Notes: a model not told the origin generated them from the sequence alone. Counted from the stretch's first letter, positions 18,988 to 27,424 are shown. The stretch is DNA of 64,000 nt from Sphingobacteriaceae bacterium DW12 (GCA_000783305.1 JROE01000005.1:62001-126000); one strand, 5' to 3'. Translations and numbers: made by a program.

Positions 18988-19815
18988 ATGCTAAAACACA
19001 AGACTTCGGTGTTGTTTGTCGATACTGAGGGGAAAGATAAGCGTACGCTTCAGATACCCACATCGATCCTGTTGAATTGGAGGAAGTATCTTTTGGTCGC
19101 AACCCTATTATTTGCCCTTTTGGGGTCTGTTATTGCGTTTTTTATCTATGACTATACCAGCAGTTATTATTCGGTCTTGTATAAAGAAAGACTGACAAGG
19201 GCCAACCAAATCAGGAATGCAATTGACATTGATAAGGCCAAAAAATCTTTCCAATCGATAGATAGTAGCTTTAAAAAAATAAATGGCTATTTGAAAGATC
19301 GTGGATTGAAGGAACTAAAATTAGAGAATGCGGGGGGGCCATTGGATGTTGAAATTACAGACATCAATGAAATAGCGGCTCTTTATGAGAAGGACTTGTT
19401 CATAATGGAGGAACTGATTCGGGATATTCCAATAGGGAGGCCGCATCCGGGCCCTCAGACCTCTAATTTTGGATATCGTAGAAATCCATTTGGAGGCAGC
19501 GCCGTCGAAAATCATCAAGGGGTCGATTTTAAAGGAAGAGTCGGAAGTGCGGTGAAAAGTACCGCACAAGGTAAGGTCATCTTTTCGGGAAGAAAAGGGG
19601 GGTATGGCAATTGTGTCATTATCAAACATCGAAATGGTTTTCAAACACTATATGGGCACTTGGCTAGTATCCATGTCAAGGAGAATGATGTGGTGCAATT
19701 GGGACAAACGATAGGTGGACTGGGGAATACTGGACGTAGTACGGGTCCTCACCTTCATTATGAAGTTATCAAGAACGGCAAAAGAATCAATCCAAAAGAC
19801 TATATAAATTTTTAA
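18988..19815 (+). CDS. M23-family (LytM) peptidoglycan endopeptidase, membrane-anchored
   Basis: This 275-residue protein has a short cytoplasmic N-terminus, one membrane helix (about 33-53) and a helical stalk (about 60-145). A C-terminal LytM/M23 domain follows (about 155-275). The zinc and catalytic residues are complete: H176 and D180 in NHQGVDFKG, H224 (LYGHLAS), and H255/H257 in GPHLHYE. Such enzymes cut peptide cross-links in the cell wall. The bactofilin gene starts 4 bp downstream, a pairing known from other bacteria in which a bactofilin scaffold positions an M23 hydrolase to shape the cell. Confidence 0.92.
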   Translation: MLKHKTSVLFVDTEGKDKRTLQIPTSILLNWRKYLLVATLLFALLGSVIAFFIYDYTSSYYSVLYKERLTRANQIRNAIDIDKAKKSFQSIDSSFKKINGYLKDRGLKELKLENAGGPLDVEITDINEIAALYEKDLFIMEELIRDIPIGRPHPGPQTSNFGYRRNPFGGSAVENHQGVDFKGRVGSAVKSTAQGKVIFSGRKGGYGNCVIIKHRNGFQTLYGHLASIHVKENDVVQLGQTIGGLGNTGRSTGPHLHYEVIKNGKRINPKDYINF

Positions 19816-19819
19816 TTTT

Positions 19820-20236
19820 ATGTTTAAAAAGACTAATCAGGCAGTTAAAACCACTAATTTAGACAAGCTACCAATCGACACGGTGATTGCCGGCGGGATT
19901 ACAATAAAGGGCGACATAGTTGGGGGGGGCGCGATTCGTATTGATGGAATGGTAGAAGGTAATATTGACCTTGAAAAAGGGGTTGTGTTGGGGGAGAAGG
20001 CGGAAGTGATAGGAACCATAAAAAGCAATGCCGTAATTGTATATGGGAAGTTGATTGGCAACCTGAATTGTGATCAACTCCATTTGAAGAGTACGGGACA
20101 TATCGAAGGTGACCTATTTGTAAATGCCTTAGAAGTGGAGATGGGGGGAAAGTATAATGGGACTTTGCAAATGAATTCGGCTGTACTTCTATTGGATGAA
20201 ATTGTTGCATCGGTAGAACAACCAATGTCCGTGTAA
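19820..20236 (+). CDS. bactofilin
   Basis: This 138-residue protein is a bactofilin, a beta-helix protein that polymerises into cytoskeletal filaments. The core (about 20-118) shows the repeating pattern of Gly and Ile/Val with short turns (GGITIKGDIVGGGAIRIDGMVEGNI and onward) typical of a right-handed beta-helix. Short polar tails flank it. It is co-transcribed with the M23 peptidase and probably serves as its scaffold. Confidence 0.93.
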   Translation: MFKKTNQAVKTTNLDKLPIDTVIAGGITIKGDIVGGGAIRIDGMVEGNIDLEKGVVLGEKAEVIGTIKSNAVIVYGKLIGNLNCDQLHLKSTGHIEGDLFVNALEVEMGGKYNGTLQMNSAVLLLDEIVASVEQPMSV

Positions 20237-20251
20237 CTATGGCTACATGGA

Positions 20252-20782
20252 TTGTTTAACATTATTTTACTTTGCATGCGTTATTACTGGCTTGTCCTTA
20301 GACACTTTTTCATTTCCAATAGTCGACACGGTACACATTCACCATATATATATAGGCTCACTGAAGAGGTCATCTATCGTAAATCTGGACCTTTACTACC
20401 ACGGGCAGAACTTCCTAAAGATTTTAAGCCGAAATATGCGGATTTGCTGAGTGAGATGTTAGCTTATTTAGGTGTGGTCCGACTTTGTCATGTCGAACGT
20501 GCATCTTCAACTGACGCACTTTTAGTAAACCTTACTGATGTACAGTTGGATGAGGTGATAAAACTGATGAATGCCAGAAAACTTGTTGTTGTAGATAATC
20601 CGTTTGCTACTCATATATCGACAGATCGGTGGAACAGACTTGTATTCGATCAATCTGTGGTACTTTCTATCAATCTATTTCATTTTGGCATTTTGCTCTA
20701 TAGGGATAGGCAACAGAAGGAGAATTTTGTGCTGCGTTATCCATATTGGAGACGAAGAGAGGTAATACAGGAAAAGAGATAG
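20252..20782 (+). CDS. small methyltransferase-like protein lacking the SAM-binding core
   Basis: This 176-residue protein carries, as I read it, the two ends of a Bacteroidota class I methyltransferase family. Near the N-terminus is HGTHSPYIYRLTEEVIY (about 26-42), matching the family's HG-HSPFV motif. At the C-terminus is SINLFHFGILLYRDRQ then KENFVLRYP, matching the IDLF-LGI-FFR-EQ-KE-F-LR end. The glycine-rich motif I and most of the Rossmann fold are absent, so methyl transfer is unlikely. It follows the bactofilin gene by 15 bp. ATG at 20276 is an alternative start. This could be a decayed or repurposed paralogue. Confidence 0.65.
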   Translation: MFNIILLCMRYYWLVLRHFFISNSRHGTHSPYIYRLTEEVIYRKSGPLLPRAELPKDFKPKYADLLSEMLAYLGVVRLCHVERASSTDALLVNLTDVQLDEVIKLMNARKLVVVDNPFATHISTDRWNRLVFDQSVVLSINLFHFGILLYRDRQQKENFVLRYPYWRRREVIQEKR

Positions 20783-20820
20783 GTCAGTATCTTCTTTTGT
20801 GGACCTCCTTCACCACAGTA

Positions 20821-21960
20821 TTAGAAAGCCTCACTAATGCTTAAATAAAAGCCTGATTGCCTTTTCTCTCCTTGTCGCTTTTCGCCAAAAGAATAGTCAA
20901 ATCGAATGGTACTGCTGTGCTCTAGGCTGAAGAAGTAACGTAATCCTGCACCGTAGCTGGGAATCAATCGAATATCTTGCTCCTTGGAGAAGGTACTCCC
21001 CGTGCCAGCAAATCCTGTTATCCCAAATCGTGGATGAAACCTGTACCGTAGTTCGGTTTGTGCCGCCATATAATTTCGATCTTTATATCTTCCTAAATAG
21101 TATCCTCTCATCATCATATCGCCCCCCAAGTCTCTGTATTGGTAAAAAGGTAACCGATTTCCAAACGTTGAACGGTAGATTCCCTGGGCAGCCACGGTCA
21201 GTGATTTTGAAATAGGGTGGTATCCCCGAACGTCTATATCGAATAGATTACCATGGAAATTATCTTCACCCCAGATATCAGGGGCATAAGCGTATCGGAT
21301 TCGAGCATAATACCCTCTAGTGGTATATGTTGTTACATTTCTGTTGTCATAAAGTTGAGATAGTCCCAATGCGAGAAATTGTCCTCCTGTCTTTCCAATC
21401 AAGGGCTGTTGATTATATACGCCGTCTGCTTCTTGGTCATGAAACGAAAAGTGTTCGTAATTGATGTTCAGGCCGGCATAATAGGCTTTGGTTATTTTTC
21501 GCTCGACATCTATTCGGGCTCGAAACAGTTTCTGGCCGATTTTATCTTCGTCGCTTTCCCAGGTATCGTTGCCAATGCCATAAAAGTTGAACGGCCAATC
21601 TCTGTATCTGAATTCGGATAGGATGTGGTATTTGTTTTCTTCCGTCCAGATGTCACTTGTTAGCTTGATGTTTTTTTGACTTTTTGTGGTTAATGTCCCC
21701 ATCAAGATGAAACTAGAAGTGCGATTTGTGATATCCGATTTGTCCACATAAAAGTTATAGGTTCCTGCAATGCCATACTCAAATCCCGATTCTTGGGCAT
21801 AGCCTACCGCGGGCAGCACCATGAAACTTGCCGAGCGGGTGGAATCTTTTTCGCTTGAGAGGAATTTATTTTTGATTTTTTGTACGAGATTTTGTTGCTG
21901 AGCTGAGGAATTTGAATAAAAAAATAACATAAAAAGAACCATGCTGTAGTTTTTTAGCAT
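20821..21960 (-). CDS. Omp85-superfamily outer-membrane beta-barrel protein
   Basis: This protein resembles the C-terminal barrel of the Omp85/surface-antigen family. A signal peptide (MLKNYSMVLFMLFFYSNSSAQ) is followed by a soluble N-terminal stretch without clear POTRA repeats. About 16 amphipathic strands follow, with MMMRGYYLGRYKDR (the family's RGY/GRY loop) and the terminal aromatic FYLSISEAF. The frame extends to 22032, but the signal peptide begins at 21960, and the -7 element at 21988-21995 lies just upstream of it, so I use 21960 (379 residues). It is probably a single barrel rather than BamA. Confidence 0.82.
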   Translation of the reverse strand: MLKNYSMVLFMLFFYSNSSAQQQNLVQKIKNKFLSSEKDSTRSASFMVLPAVGYAQESGFEYGIAGTYNFYVDKSDITNRTSSFILMGTLTTKSQKNIKLTSDIWTEENKYHILSEFRYRDWPFNFYGIGNDTWESDEDKIGQKLFRARIDVERKITKAYYAGLNINYEHFSFHDQEADGVYNQQPLIGKTGGQFLALGLSQLYDNRNVTTYTTRGYYARIRYAYAPDIWGEDNFHGNLFDIDVRGYHPISKSLTVAAQGIYRSTFGNRLPFYQYRDLGGDMMMRGYYLGRYKDRNYMAAQTELRYRFHPRFGITGFAGTGSTFSKEQDIRLIPSYGAGLRYFFSLEHSSTIRFDYSFGEKRQGEKRQSGFYLSISEAF

Positions 21961-21987
21961 AGTGTAACGTGACCATTTTTGCATTTT

Positions 21988-21995
21988 CAAATATA
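21988..21995 (-). promoter_or_regulatory. candidate -7 element for the Omp85-like gene
   Basis: On the minus strand this reads TATATTTG (TAnnTTTG), 27 bp before the chosen ATG at 21960. Its position supports that start over the longer frame. No good -33 TTG was found. Confidence 0.45.
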
Positions 21996-22097
21996 GGATA
22001 TTGATCGGATTTAATAAATTGAAAAAAAACATGCAAAATTATTTGACTGCATATCAGGTGTATTGAGATAGGGGGCCTCTTTTTTTGCAAAAATATT

Positions 22098-22127
22098 TTT
22101 GTAATGTGCTCGGAGTATCTATCTTTG
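22098..22127 (+). promoter_or_regulatory. promoter P1 of the tRNA-tuf operon
   Basis: TTTG (22098-22101), an 18-bp spacer and TATCTTTG (22120-22127) give a textbook Bacteroidota promoter. The leader to the first tRNA is about 170 nt and contains GTTCTTTAA, which resembles a boxA antitermination site; that role is inference. Confidence 0.75.
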
Positions 22128-22214
22128 CATCACAAACAAAACGGGTTTGCGAAGCTGTCCGAAAGGGTTTGAAAACGTTCTTTAAGTCGATAAATAAAAT
22201 TTTAAAAAAAAAAC

Positions 22215-22245
22215 TTGCAAAAGTCGAATATATATTGGAAATTTG
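22215..22245 (+). promoter_or_regulatory. possible second promoter P2 of the tRNA-tuf operon
   Basis: TTG (22215-22217), 20 bp, and GAAATTTG (22238-22245) match the consensus with one mismatch. Tandem promoters are common for stable-RNA operons, but this one is weaker than P1. Confidence 0.4.
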
Positions 22246-22304
22246 CACTCGCTGAAAGGAAAAAGCGACGTTCTTAGAGAGTTTGAAATTTAAAATATAT
22301 AGAA

Positions 22305-22377
<73 letters not shown>

Positions 22378-22408
22378 CAAGAGTTGCAAACTTAAATTGC
22401 AGGTATCT

Positions 22409-22489
22409 GGGGGGGTTCCAGAGCGGTCAAATGGGACGGACTGTAAATCCGTTGCTTCGGCTTCGAAGGTTCGAATCCTTCTCCCCCCA
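22409..22489 (+). tRNA. tRNA-Tyr (anticodon GTA)
   Basis: The acceptor is seven Gs paired with TCCCCCC, the anticodon loop is CTGTAAA with GTA, and there is a long variable arm (GCTTCGGC region), as expected for tRNA-Tyr. The discriminator is A at 22489. Confidence 0.97.
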
Positions 22490-22496
22490 CACCAAA

Positions 22497-22542
22497 TTGT
22501 TTACAAGTCTGAGTGTTTTAACACGCTCAGCTTTGTAAACAA
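22497..22542 (+). promoter_or_regulatory. hairpin in the tRNA-Tyr/tRNA-Gly spacer
   Basis: A 10-bp perfect outer stem (TTGTTTACAA with TTGTAAACAA) continues into an inner stem (CTGAGTGT with CACGCTCAG region). It occupies nearly the whole spacer and probably directs cleavage of the precursor. No T-run follows, so it is not a terminator. Confidence 0.55.
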
Positions 22543-22544
22543 AA

Positions 22545-22617
22545 GCGGAAGTAGCTCAGTTGGTAGAGCGATAGCCTTCCAAGCTATAGGTCGCGAGTTC
22601 GAACCTCGTCTTCCGCT
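22545..22617 (+). tRNA. tRNA-Gly (anticodon TCC)
   Basis: Acceptor GCGGAAG pairs with CTTCCGC, the anticodon loop CTTCCAA carries TCC, and the T-loop is TTCGAAC. The CCA end is not encoded. Confidence 0.97.
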
Positions 22618-22711
22618 CTCTTTTATTACACGATTTAAGTCTCCGTCTCAGTTGATATAAATGATATCTAACAGGTGGAGGCGTTTATCTATAAATGACA
22701 ATTTTTAAAAA

Positions 22712-22783
<72 letters not shown>

Positions 22784-22841
22784 CGTAAGAATAACTTTTA
22801 GAAGAAAAAAATAAAATTTTAATTTACTAATTCGCATAAAC

Positions 22842-24026
22842 ATGGCAAAAGAGAAATTTGACCGCAGTAAGCCACACTTAAACATTGGTACAATCGGTCA
22901 CGTTGACCACGGTAAAACTACAACAACTGCAGCTATCACTAAGGTATTGGCTGATGCAGGTTTTTCAGAGGTTCGTTCATTTGATTCAATTGACTCTGCT
23001 CCTGAAGAAAAAGAACGTGGTATCACTATTAATACTTCACACGTAGAATACCAAACGCAAAATCGTCACTATGCACACGTTGACTGTCCAGGTCACGCCG
23101 ATTACGTTAAAAACATGGTAACTGGTGCTGCTCAAATGGATGGTGCTATCATCGTTGTTGCTGCAACGGACGGTCCTATGCCTCAAACTCGTGAGCACAT
23201 CCTATTGGCTCGTCAGGTTGGTGTTCCAGCGTTAGTAGTATTCTTGAACAAAGTTGATTTAGTTGACGATCCTGAATTATTAGAACTTGTTGAAATGGAA
23301 GTTCGTGAATTGTTGTCATTCTACGAATATCCAGGTGATGATATCCCTGTAATCCAAGGTTCTGCTTTAGGAGCTTTGAACGGAGAAGAGAAATGGGTTA
23401 AAGCATTATTAGATTTAATGGATGCTGTTGATAACTACATTCCAATTCCTCCACGTTTGACTGAACTTCCTTTCTTAATGCCAGTTGAGGACGTATTCTC
23501 GATCACAGGTCGTGGTACAGTAGCTACAGGTCGTATCGAAAGAGGTGTCATCAACTCTGGAGATCCAGTTGAAATCTTGGGTATGGGCGCTGAAAACTTG
23601 AAATCTACAGTAACAGGTGTTGAGATGTTCCGTAAAATCCTAGATTACGGTGAGGCTGGTGATAACGTAGGTCTATTGTTGCGTGGTATTGAGAAAACTG
23701 ATATCCGTCGTGGTATGGTTATCTGTAAACCAGGTTCAGTAACTCCTCACGATTATTTCCAAGCAGAGGTTTACGTGTTGTCTAAAGCTGAAGGTGGACG
23801 TCACACTCCATTCTTTAACAAGTACCGTCCTCAATTCTATTTCCGTACAACAGACGTTACAGGAGAAATCTCTTTAGCTGAAGGTACTGAAATGGTTATG
23901 CCAGGTGATAACGTTACGATCACTGTTAAATTGATCAACCCTATCGCAATGGAAAAAGGTCTACGTTTCGCAATCCGTGAGGGTGGTAGAACAGTAGGTG
24001 CTGGTCAGGTAACTGAAATCTTGTAA
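22842..24026 (+). CDS. tuf: elongation factor Tu
   Basis: EF-Tu delivers aminoacyl-tRNA to the ribosome as a GTP complex. The 394-residue protein has the P-loop GHVDHGKT (19-26), DCPGH (about 81-85), NKVD (about 136-139) and the two beta-barrel domains at the expected lengths. It follows four tRNA genes in what appears to be one transcript and ends at a strong terminator. The start codon has no Shine-Dalgarno sequence before it, as is usual in this phylum. Confidence 0.99.
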   Translation: MAKEKFDRSKPHLNIGTIGHVDHGKTTTTAAITKVLADAGFSEVRSFDSIDSAPEEKERGITINTSHVEYQTQNRHYAHVDCPGHADYVKNMVTGAAQMDGAIIVVAATDGPMPQTREHILLARQVGVPALVVFLNKVDLVDDPELLELVEMEVRELLSFYEYPGDDIPVIQGSALGALNGEEKWVKALLDLMDAVDNYIPIPPRLTELPFLMPVEDVFSITGRGTVATGRIERGVINSGDPVEILGMGAENLKSTVTGVEMFRKILDYGEAGDNVGLLLRGIEKTDIRRGMVICKPGSVTPHDYFQAEVYVLSKAEGGRHTPFFNKYRPQFYFRTTDVTGEISLAEGTEMVMPGDNVTITVKLINPIAMEKGLRFAIREGGRTVGAGQVTEIL

Positions 24027-24049
24027 TCTATAATAGATTCAAAAATATA

Positions 24050-24089
24050 AAATAAGCTAATCAGCTGAGGTTGATTAGCTTATTTTTTC
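24050..24089 (+). terminator. intrinsic terminator after tuf
   Basis: A perfect 14-bp stem (AAATAAGCTAATCA, 24050-24063, with 24072-24085), an 8-nt loop and a T-run. It lies 24 bp past the tuf stop codon. Confidence 0.92.
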
Positions 24090-24133
24090 TAACTCTTCAT
24101 CTGGTTGGGAAATTGCAAAAAAGATGAAAAATA

Positions 24134-24165
24134 TTTGTTGCAAAGGGTTAAAAAGGCTATATTTG
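24134..24165 (+). promoter_or_regulatory. promoter of tRNA-Trp-secE-nusG
   Basis: TTTG (24134-24137) or TTG (24138-24140), a 17-20-bp spacer, and TATATTTG (24158-24165) match the Bacteroidota consensus. The tRNA begins about 20 bp downstream. Confidence 0.72.
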
Positions 24166-24185
24166 CAACGTCATAAACAAACCAC

Positions 24186-24256
24186 ACGGGCATAGTTCAA
24201 TGGTAGAATAGAGGTCTCCAAAACCTTTGATCAGGGTTCGAATCCTTGTGCCCGTG
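24186..24256 (+). tRNA. tRNA-Trp (anticodon CCA)
   Basis: Acceptor ACGGGCA pairs with TGCCCGT, the anticodon loop CTCCAAA carries CCA, and the T-loop is TTCGAAT. It is transcribed just ahead of secE with 22 bp between them, a conserved arrangement. Confidence 0.96.
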
Positions 24257-24278
24257 CAAACTATAGATAAACTATAAA

Positions 24279-24473
24279 ATGGCGAAAGTACTCGATTTTT
24301 TTAAAGACTCTTATGAAGAGATCACGCAGAAAGTGACTTGGCCTACATGGTCACAGTTGCAAAGTTCGGCAGTGGTTGTACTTATTGCTTCTCTTATCAT
24401 TGCGCTTCTTATCTTTGTGATGGATAAGTCGTCAAGTAATGTATTGGAGTTGTTATACGGGATTACTTCATAA
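24279..24473 (+). CDS. secE: preprotein translocase subunit SecE
   Basis: This 64-residue protein is the short, single-span form of SecE that clamps the SecY channel. An amphipathic helix with the conserved EITQKVTWPTW motif (about 14-24) precedes one membrane helix (about 29-47). It sits between tRNA-Trp and nusG, the standard context. Confidence 0.95.
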   Translation: MAKVLDFFKDSYEEITQKVTWPTWSQLQSSAVVVLIASLIIALLIFVMDKSSSNVLELLYGITS

Positions 24474-24491
24474 TTTTCAGCATTAATATTT

Positions 24492-25037
24492 ATGGCAGAT
24501 CAAAGTTTAAAATGGTACGTGGTTCGTGCTGTAAGTGGTAAGGAAAAGAAAGTAAAGCAGTATATTGACGCTGAGATTAGTCGCCTAGGGATTCAACATT
24601 TGGTAGCTCAAGTGCTTATTCCTATGGAAAAATATTACCAAATGCGTGATGGTAAGAAAGTTGCTAAAGAACGTAACTATTATCCTGGTTATGTACTTAT
24701 AGAAGCGGCTTTGGATGGTGAGACGGAGCATATCATTAAGAATATCAACAGTGTGATTGGATTCTTGGGCGATAAAGCTGGAAATGCAATCCCATTGCGT
24801 ACAAGTGAAGTCAATCGTATTTTAGGAAAAGTTGATGAGATGGCCGAACAAGGTGAGACCATTAATGTGCCTTATTACGTTGGCGAGACTGTAAAAGTGA
24901 ATGACGGACCTTTCAATGGATTTACTGGAGAGATAGAAGAAGTTCACGAAGATAAGAAGAAGCTAATTGTAATGGTAAAGGTCTTCGGACGAAAGACGCC
25001 ATTGGAGTTGAACTACATGCAAGTAGAAAAAGAATAA
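24492..25037 (+). CDS. nusG: transcription termination/antitermination protein NusG
   Basis: NusG binds RNA polymerase and couples it to Rho or to the ribosome. The 181-residue protein has the N-terminal NGN domain (LKWYVVRAVSGKEKKVKQYI and YYPGYVLIEA). The C-terminal KOW domain is GPFNGFTGEIEEVHEDKKK. Its length matches the family. It is 18 bp after secE and is followed by a terminator. Confidence 0.98.
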   Translation: MADQSLKWYVVRAVSGKEKKVKQYIDAEISRLGIQHLVAQVLIPMEKYYQMRDGKKVAKERNYYPGYVLIEAALDGETEHIIKNINSVIGFLGDKAGNAIPLRTSEVNRILGKVDEMAEQGETINVPYYVGETVKVNDGPFNGFTGEIEEVHEDKKKLIVMVKVFGRKTPLELNYMQVEKE

Positions 25038-25044
25038 AGCATCG

Positions 25045-25078
25045 GAAGAGAGGAATATTAAAGTTCCTCTCTTCTTTT
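25045..25078 (+). terminator. intrinsic terminator after nusG
   Basis: GAAGAGAGGAA (25045-25055) pairs perfectly with TTCCTCTCTTC (25064-25074), with an 8-nt loop and TTTTAT. It lies 8 bp beyond the nusG stop. Confidence 0.9.
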
Positions 25079-25090
25079 ATGTGATATATT

Positions 25091-25120
25091 TTTGTAATTG
25101 AGAAAATCTTTATATCTTTG
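25091..25120 (+). promoter_or_regulatory. promoter of the rplKAJL-rpoBC cluster
   Basis: TTTG (25091-25094), 18 bp, TATCTTTG (25113-25120): a full consensus match. The leader to rplK is about 95 nt and holds small stem-loops (CACC-TCATT-TGGTG region and TGCTA-GGTTT-AGCA) that could serve in L1 autoregulation, which is inference. Confidence 0.75.
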
Positions 25121-25222
25121 CACCTCATTTGGTGCTAGGTTTAGCATCAGTGAATATATAAATGTTACGTTATTTGCTTCCAACTTACTAACAAACATTT
25201 AATAAATTAAATTCAGAACAAA

Positions 25223-25666
25223 ATGGCAAAAGAAGTCAGTGCGTTAGTAAAATTACAAGTTAAGGGCGGAGCTGCAAATCCTTCTCCTCCAGTAGGACCT
25301 GCATTAGGTGCTAAAGGGGTGAATATTATGGATTTCTGTAAGCAGTTCAACGCTCGTACGCAAGACAAACCAGGCAAAGTATTACCTGTTGTCATTACAG
25401 TTTACAGCGACAAGTCTTTTGATTTTATCATCAAAACTCCTCCGGTAGCAATTCAATTGAAAGAAGCTACTGGTCTAAAGAGTGGATCGGGTGAGCCTAA
25501 CCGTAAAAAAGTAGCTTCTGTTACTTGGGATCAGGTGAAAACGATTGCAGAAGATAAAATGGTAGATTTGAATGCATTTACTGTAGATGCTGCTATGCGT
25601 ATGGTAGCAGGGACAGCACGTAGTATGGGTATTACCGTTTCCGGTGATGCTCCTTGGAACAATTAA
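25223..25666 (+). CDS. rplK: 50S ribosomal protein L11
   Basis: L11 forms the base of the GTPase-associated stalk on 23S rRNA. The 147-residue protein shows the conserved proline-rich N-terminal loop ([20 protein letters not shown]) and the C-terminal RNA-binding domain ending [11 protein letters not shown]. Its length is slightly above the usual 141. It is the first gene after the promoter at 25091. Confidence 0.98.
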   Translation: MAKEVSALVKLQVKGGAANPSPPVGPALGAKGVNIMDFCKQFNARTQDKPGKVLPVVITVYSDKSFDFIIKTPPVAIQLKEATGLKSGSGEPNRKKVASVTWDQVKTIAEDKMVDLNAFTVDAAMRMVAGTARSMGITVSGDAPWNN

Positions 25667-25689
25667 TTAACGAAATCAGTTTAAGAAAA

Positions 25690-26388
25690 GTGGCTAGATT
25701 AACAAAAAATCAAAAAGCGGCACTATCCAAAATTGAAGCTGGTAAAGCGTATTCTTTGAAAGAAGCTTCTGCTTTAGTAAAAGAGATATCATTGGCCAAA
25801 TTCGATGCTTCTGTGGATATCGACGTTCGTTTAGGCGTAGATCCCCGTAAAGCAAATCAGATGGTTCGTGGTATTGCAACTTTACCTCACGGAACTGGCA
25901 AAACTGTACGCGTTTTAGTTTTATGTACTCCTGATAAGGAAGAAGAAGCTAAGGCTGCAGGTGCCGATTACGTAGGTTTAGATGACTATATCAGCAAGAT
26001 CGAAGGCGGTTGGACTGACGTTGACATCATTATTACAATGCCTAGTGTTATGGCGAAAGTAGGTAAATTGGGACGTATTTTAGGCCCAAGAAACTTAATG
26101 CCTAACCCTAAGACTGGTACAGTAACTACTGAAGTAGGTAAAGCTGTAACGGACGTTAAAGGTGGTAAGATTGATTTTAAAGTCGATAAAACAGGTATCA
26201 TCCATACTTCGATTGGTAAAGCGTCGTTCGAGGCAGATAAAATTTATGATAACGCATTAGAGGTATTGCAAACTATCTCGCGTTTGAAACCATCTGCCGC
26301 TAAAGGAACATACTTTAAGAGCATTCACATTTCATCAACTATGAGTCCTAGTATTCATATTGAGACTAAATCAGTAGCAGGAATTTAA
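25690..26388 (+). CDS. rplA: 50S ribosomal protein L1 (GTG start)
   Basis: L1 binds the mobile stalk of 23S rRNA and, in many bacteria, represses its own operon. The open frame extends back to a TTG at 25654 inside rplK. The recognisable N-terminus begins at GTG 25690 ([16 protein letters not shown]), giving 232 residues, the usual L1 length. The conserved [19 protein letters not shown] segment is present. There is no ATG that could serve instead. The gap from rplK is 23 bp, and rplJ follows after 2 bp. Confidence 0.95.
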   Translation: MARLTKNQKAALSKIEAGKAYSLKEASALVKEISLAKFDASVDIDVRLGVDPRKANQMVRGIATLPHGTGKTVRVLVLCTPDKEEEAKAAGADYVGLDDYISKIEGGWTDVDIIITMPSVMAKVGKLGRILGPRNLMPNPKTGTVTTEVGKAVTDVKGGKIDFKVDKTGIIHTSIGKASFEADKIYDNALEVLQTISRLKPSAAKGTYFKSIHISSTMSPSIHIETKSVAGI

Positions 26389-26390
26389 TC

Positions 26391-26909
26391 ATGAGAAAAG
26401 AAGAAAAACAAGAAATTGTTCAAGCTTTGGCCGAGCAGATTAAATCATACGGTAATTTCTATATTGCTGATACTGCTGATTTATCTGTTGAAAAAGTGAA
26501 CGGCATTCGTCGCAAATGTTTTGAGAGCAATATCGTGATTAAAGTAGTGAAAAACTCTTTAATTAAGAAAGCTTTAATCGAAGCAGGTGTAGATTCAGAG
26601 GAAATCGTTGCAACATTGAAAGGTGCTTCAACGTTAATGTTTTCTGAGATCGGTAACGCTCCTGCGAAATTAATTAAGCAGTTACGTAAAGAAGGTGACA
26701 AACCTCTTTTGAAAGCAGCTTATATCGATTCATCTGCGTTTGTAGGGGACAGTCAATTGAATACATTAGTGAACCTTAAATCTAAGGAAGAACTTATCGC
26801 TGATGTTATCGCATTGCTTCAATCTCCAGCTAAGAATGTTATCTCAGCTCTTCAGTCAGGCGGAAATACAATTTCGGGCTTAGTAAAAGCTTTAGAAGAA
26901 AGAGGCTAA
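26391..26909 (+). CDS. rplJ: 50S ribosomal protein L10
   Basis: L10 anchors the L7/L12 dimers to the ribosome. The 172-residue protein has the conserved N-terminal rRNA-binding domain (ending in the region GASTLMFSE) and the helical C-terminal tail for L12 dimers (NVISALQSGGNTISGLVKALEE). It begins 2 bp after rplA, so translation is probably coupled. Confidence 0.97.
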   Translation: MRKEEKQEIVQALAEQIKSYGNFYIADTADLSVEKVNGIRRKCFESNIVIKVVKNSLIKKALIEAGVDSEEIVATLKGASTLMFSEIGNAPAKLIKQLRKEGDKPLLKAAYIDSSAFVGDSQLNTLVNLKSKEELIADVIALLQSPAKNVISALQSGGNTISGLVKALEERG

Positions 26910-26988
26910 CGAATCCTCCTTATTATAGAACATTCGTTATCATTTAATTAACAAAATTTTTAAAAGTAAATTCAAAAATCAAAATAAA

Positions 26989-27366
26989 ATGGCAGATTTA
27001 AAACAACTTGCTGAACAGTTAGTGAACTTAACAGTAAAAGAAGTTAAAGAACTAGCTGATATCTTAAAAGATGAGTATGGTATCGAGCCTGCTGCTGCTG
27101 CTGTTGCAGTTGCTGCTGCTCCTGCTGAAGGTGGCGCTGCTGCTGCAGAAGAGAAAACTTCATTTGACGTTATCTTGAAAGAAGCTGGTGGTCAGAAATT
27201 AGCGGTAGTTAAATTGGTTAAAGATTTAGCTGGTCTAGGCTTGAAAGAAGCTAAAGATTTAGTTGACGGAGCACCTAAAGAATTGAAAACTGGTGTTTCT
27301 AAAGACGAAGCTGAAGCTTTGAAAAAACAATTAGAAGAAGCTGGAGCTGTTGTTGAGATCAAATAA
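26989..27366 (+). CDS. rplL: 50S ribosomal protein L7/L12
   Basis: L7/L12 is the multicopy stalk protein that recruits translation GTPases. The 125-residue protein has the dimerising N-terminus (about 1-32), an Ala-rich hinge (about 35-52) and the C-terminal domain with [20 protein letters not shown]. It is followed by a hairpin before rpoB. Confidence 0.98.
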   Translation: MADLKQLAEQLVNLTVKEVKELADILKDEYGIEPAAAAVAVAAAPAEGGAAAAEEKTSFDVILKEAGGQKLAVVKLVKDLAGLGLKEAKDLVDGAPKELKTGVSKDEAEALKKQLEEAGAVVEIK

Positions 27367-27393
27367 TCTCACATACTAAGCACCTTAAAGGTT

Positions 27394-27424
27394 TAGACTC
27401 TGACGGTTTATCTGTCAGAGTCTA
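27394..27424 (+). promoter_or_regulatory. hairpin between rplL and rpoB (attenuator or processing site)
   Basis: TAGACTCTGAC and GTCAGAGTCTA form a perfect 11-bp stem with a 9-nt loop. What follows (TTCCTATTTTATC) is only weakly T-rich. In other bacteria the rplL-rpoB gap carries an attenuator and an RNase III site that lower rpoBC expression relative to the ribosomal genes; the same role here is inference. Confidence 0.6.

Noticed and set aside
22397..22660. 87-codon open frame across the tRNA-Tyr and tRNA-Gly genes
   Set aside because: It lies on top of two clear tRNA genes and its product has no protein-like features; it is a by-product of the GC-rich tRNA sequence.
27090..27150. Run of GCT triplets in rplL looking like a simple repeat
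   Set aside because: It encodes the normal Ala-rich hinge of L7/L12 and needs no repeat explanation.
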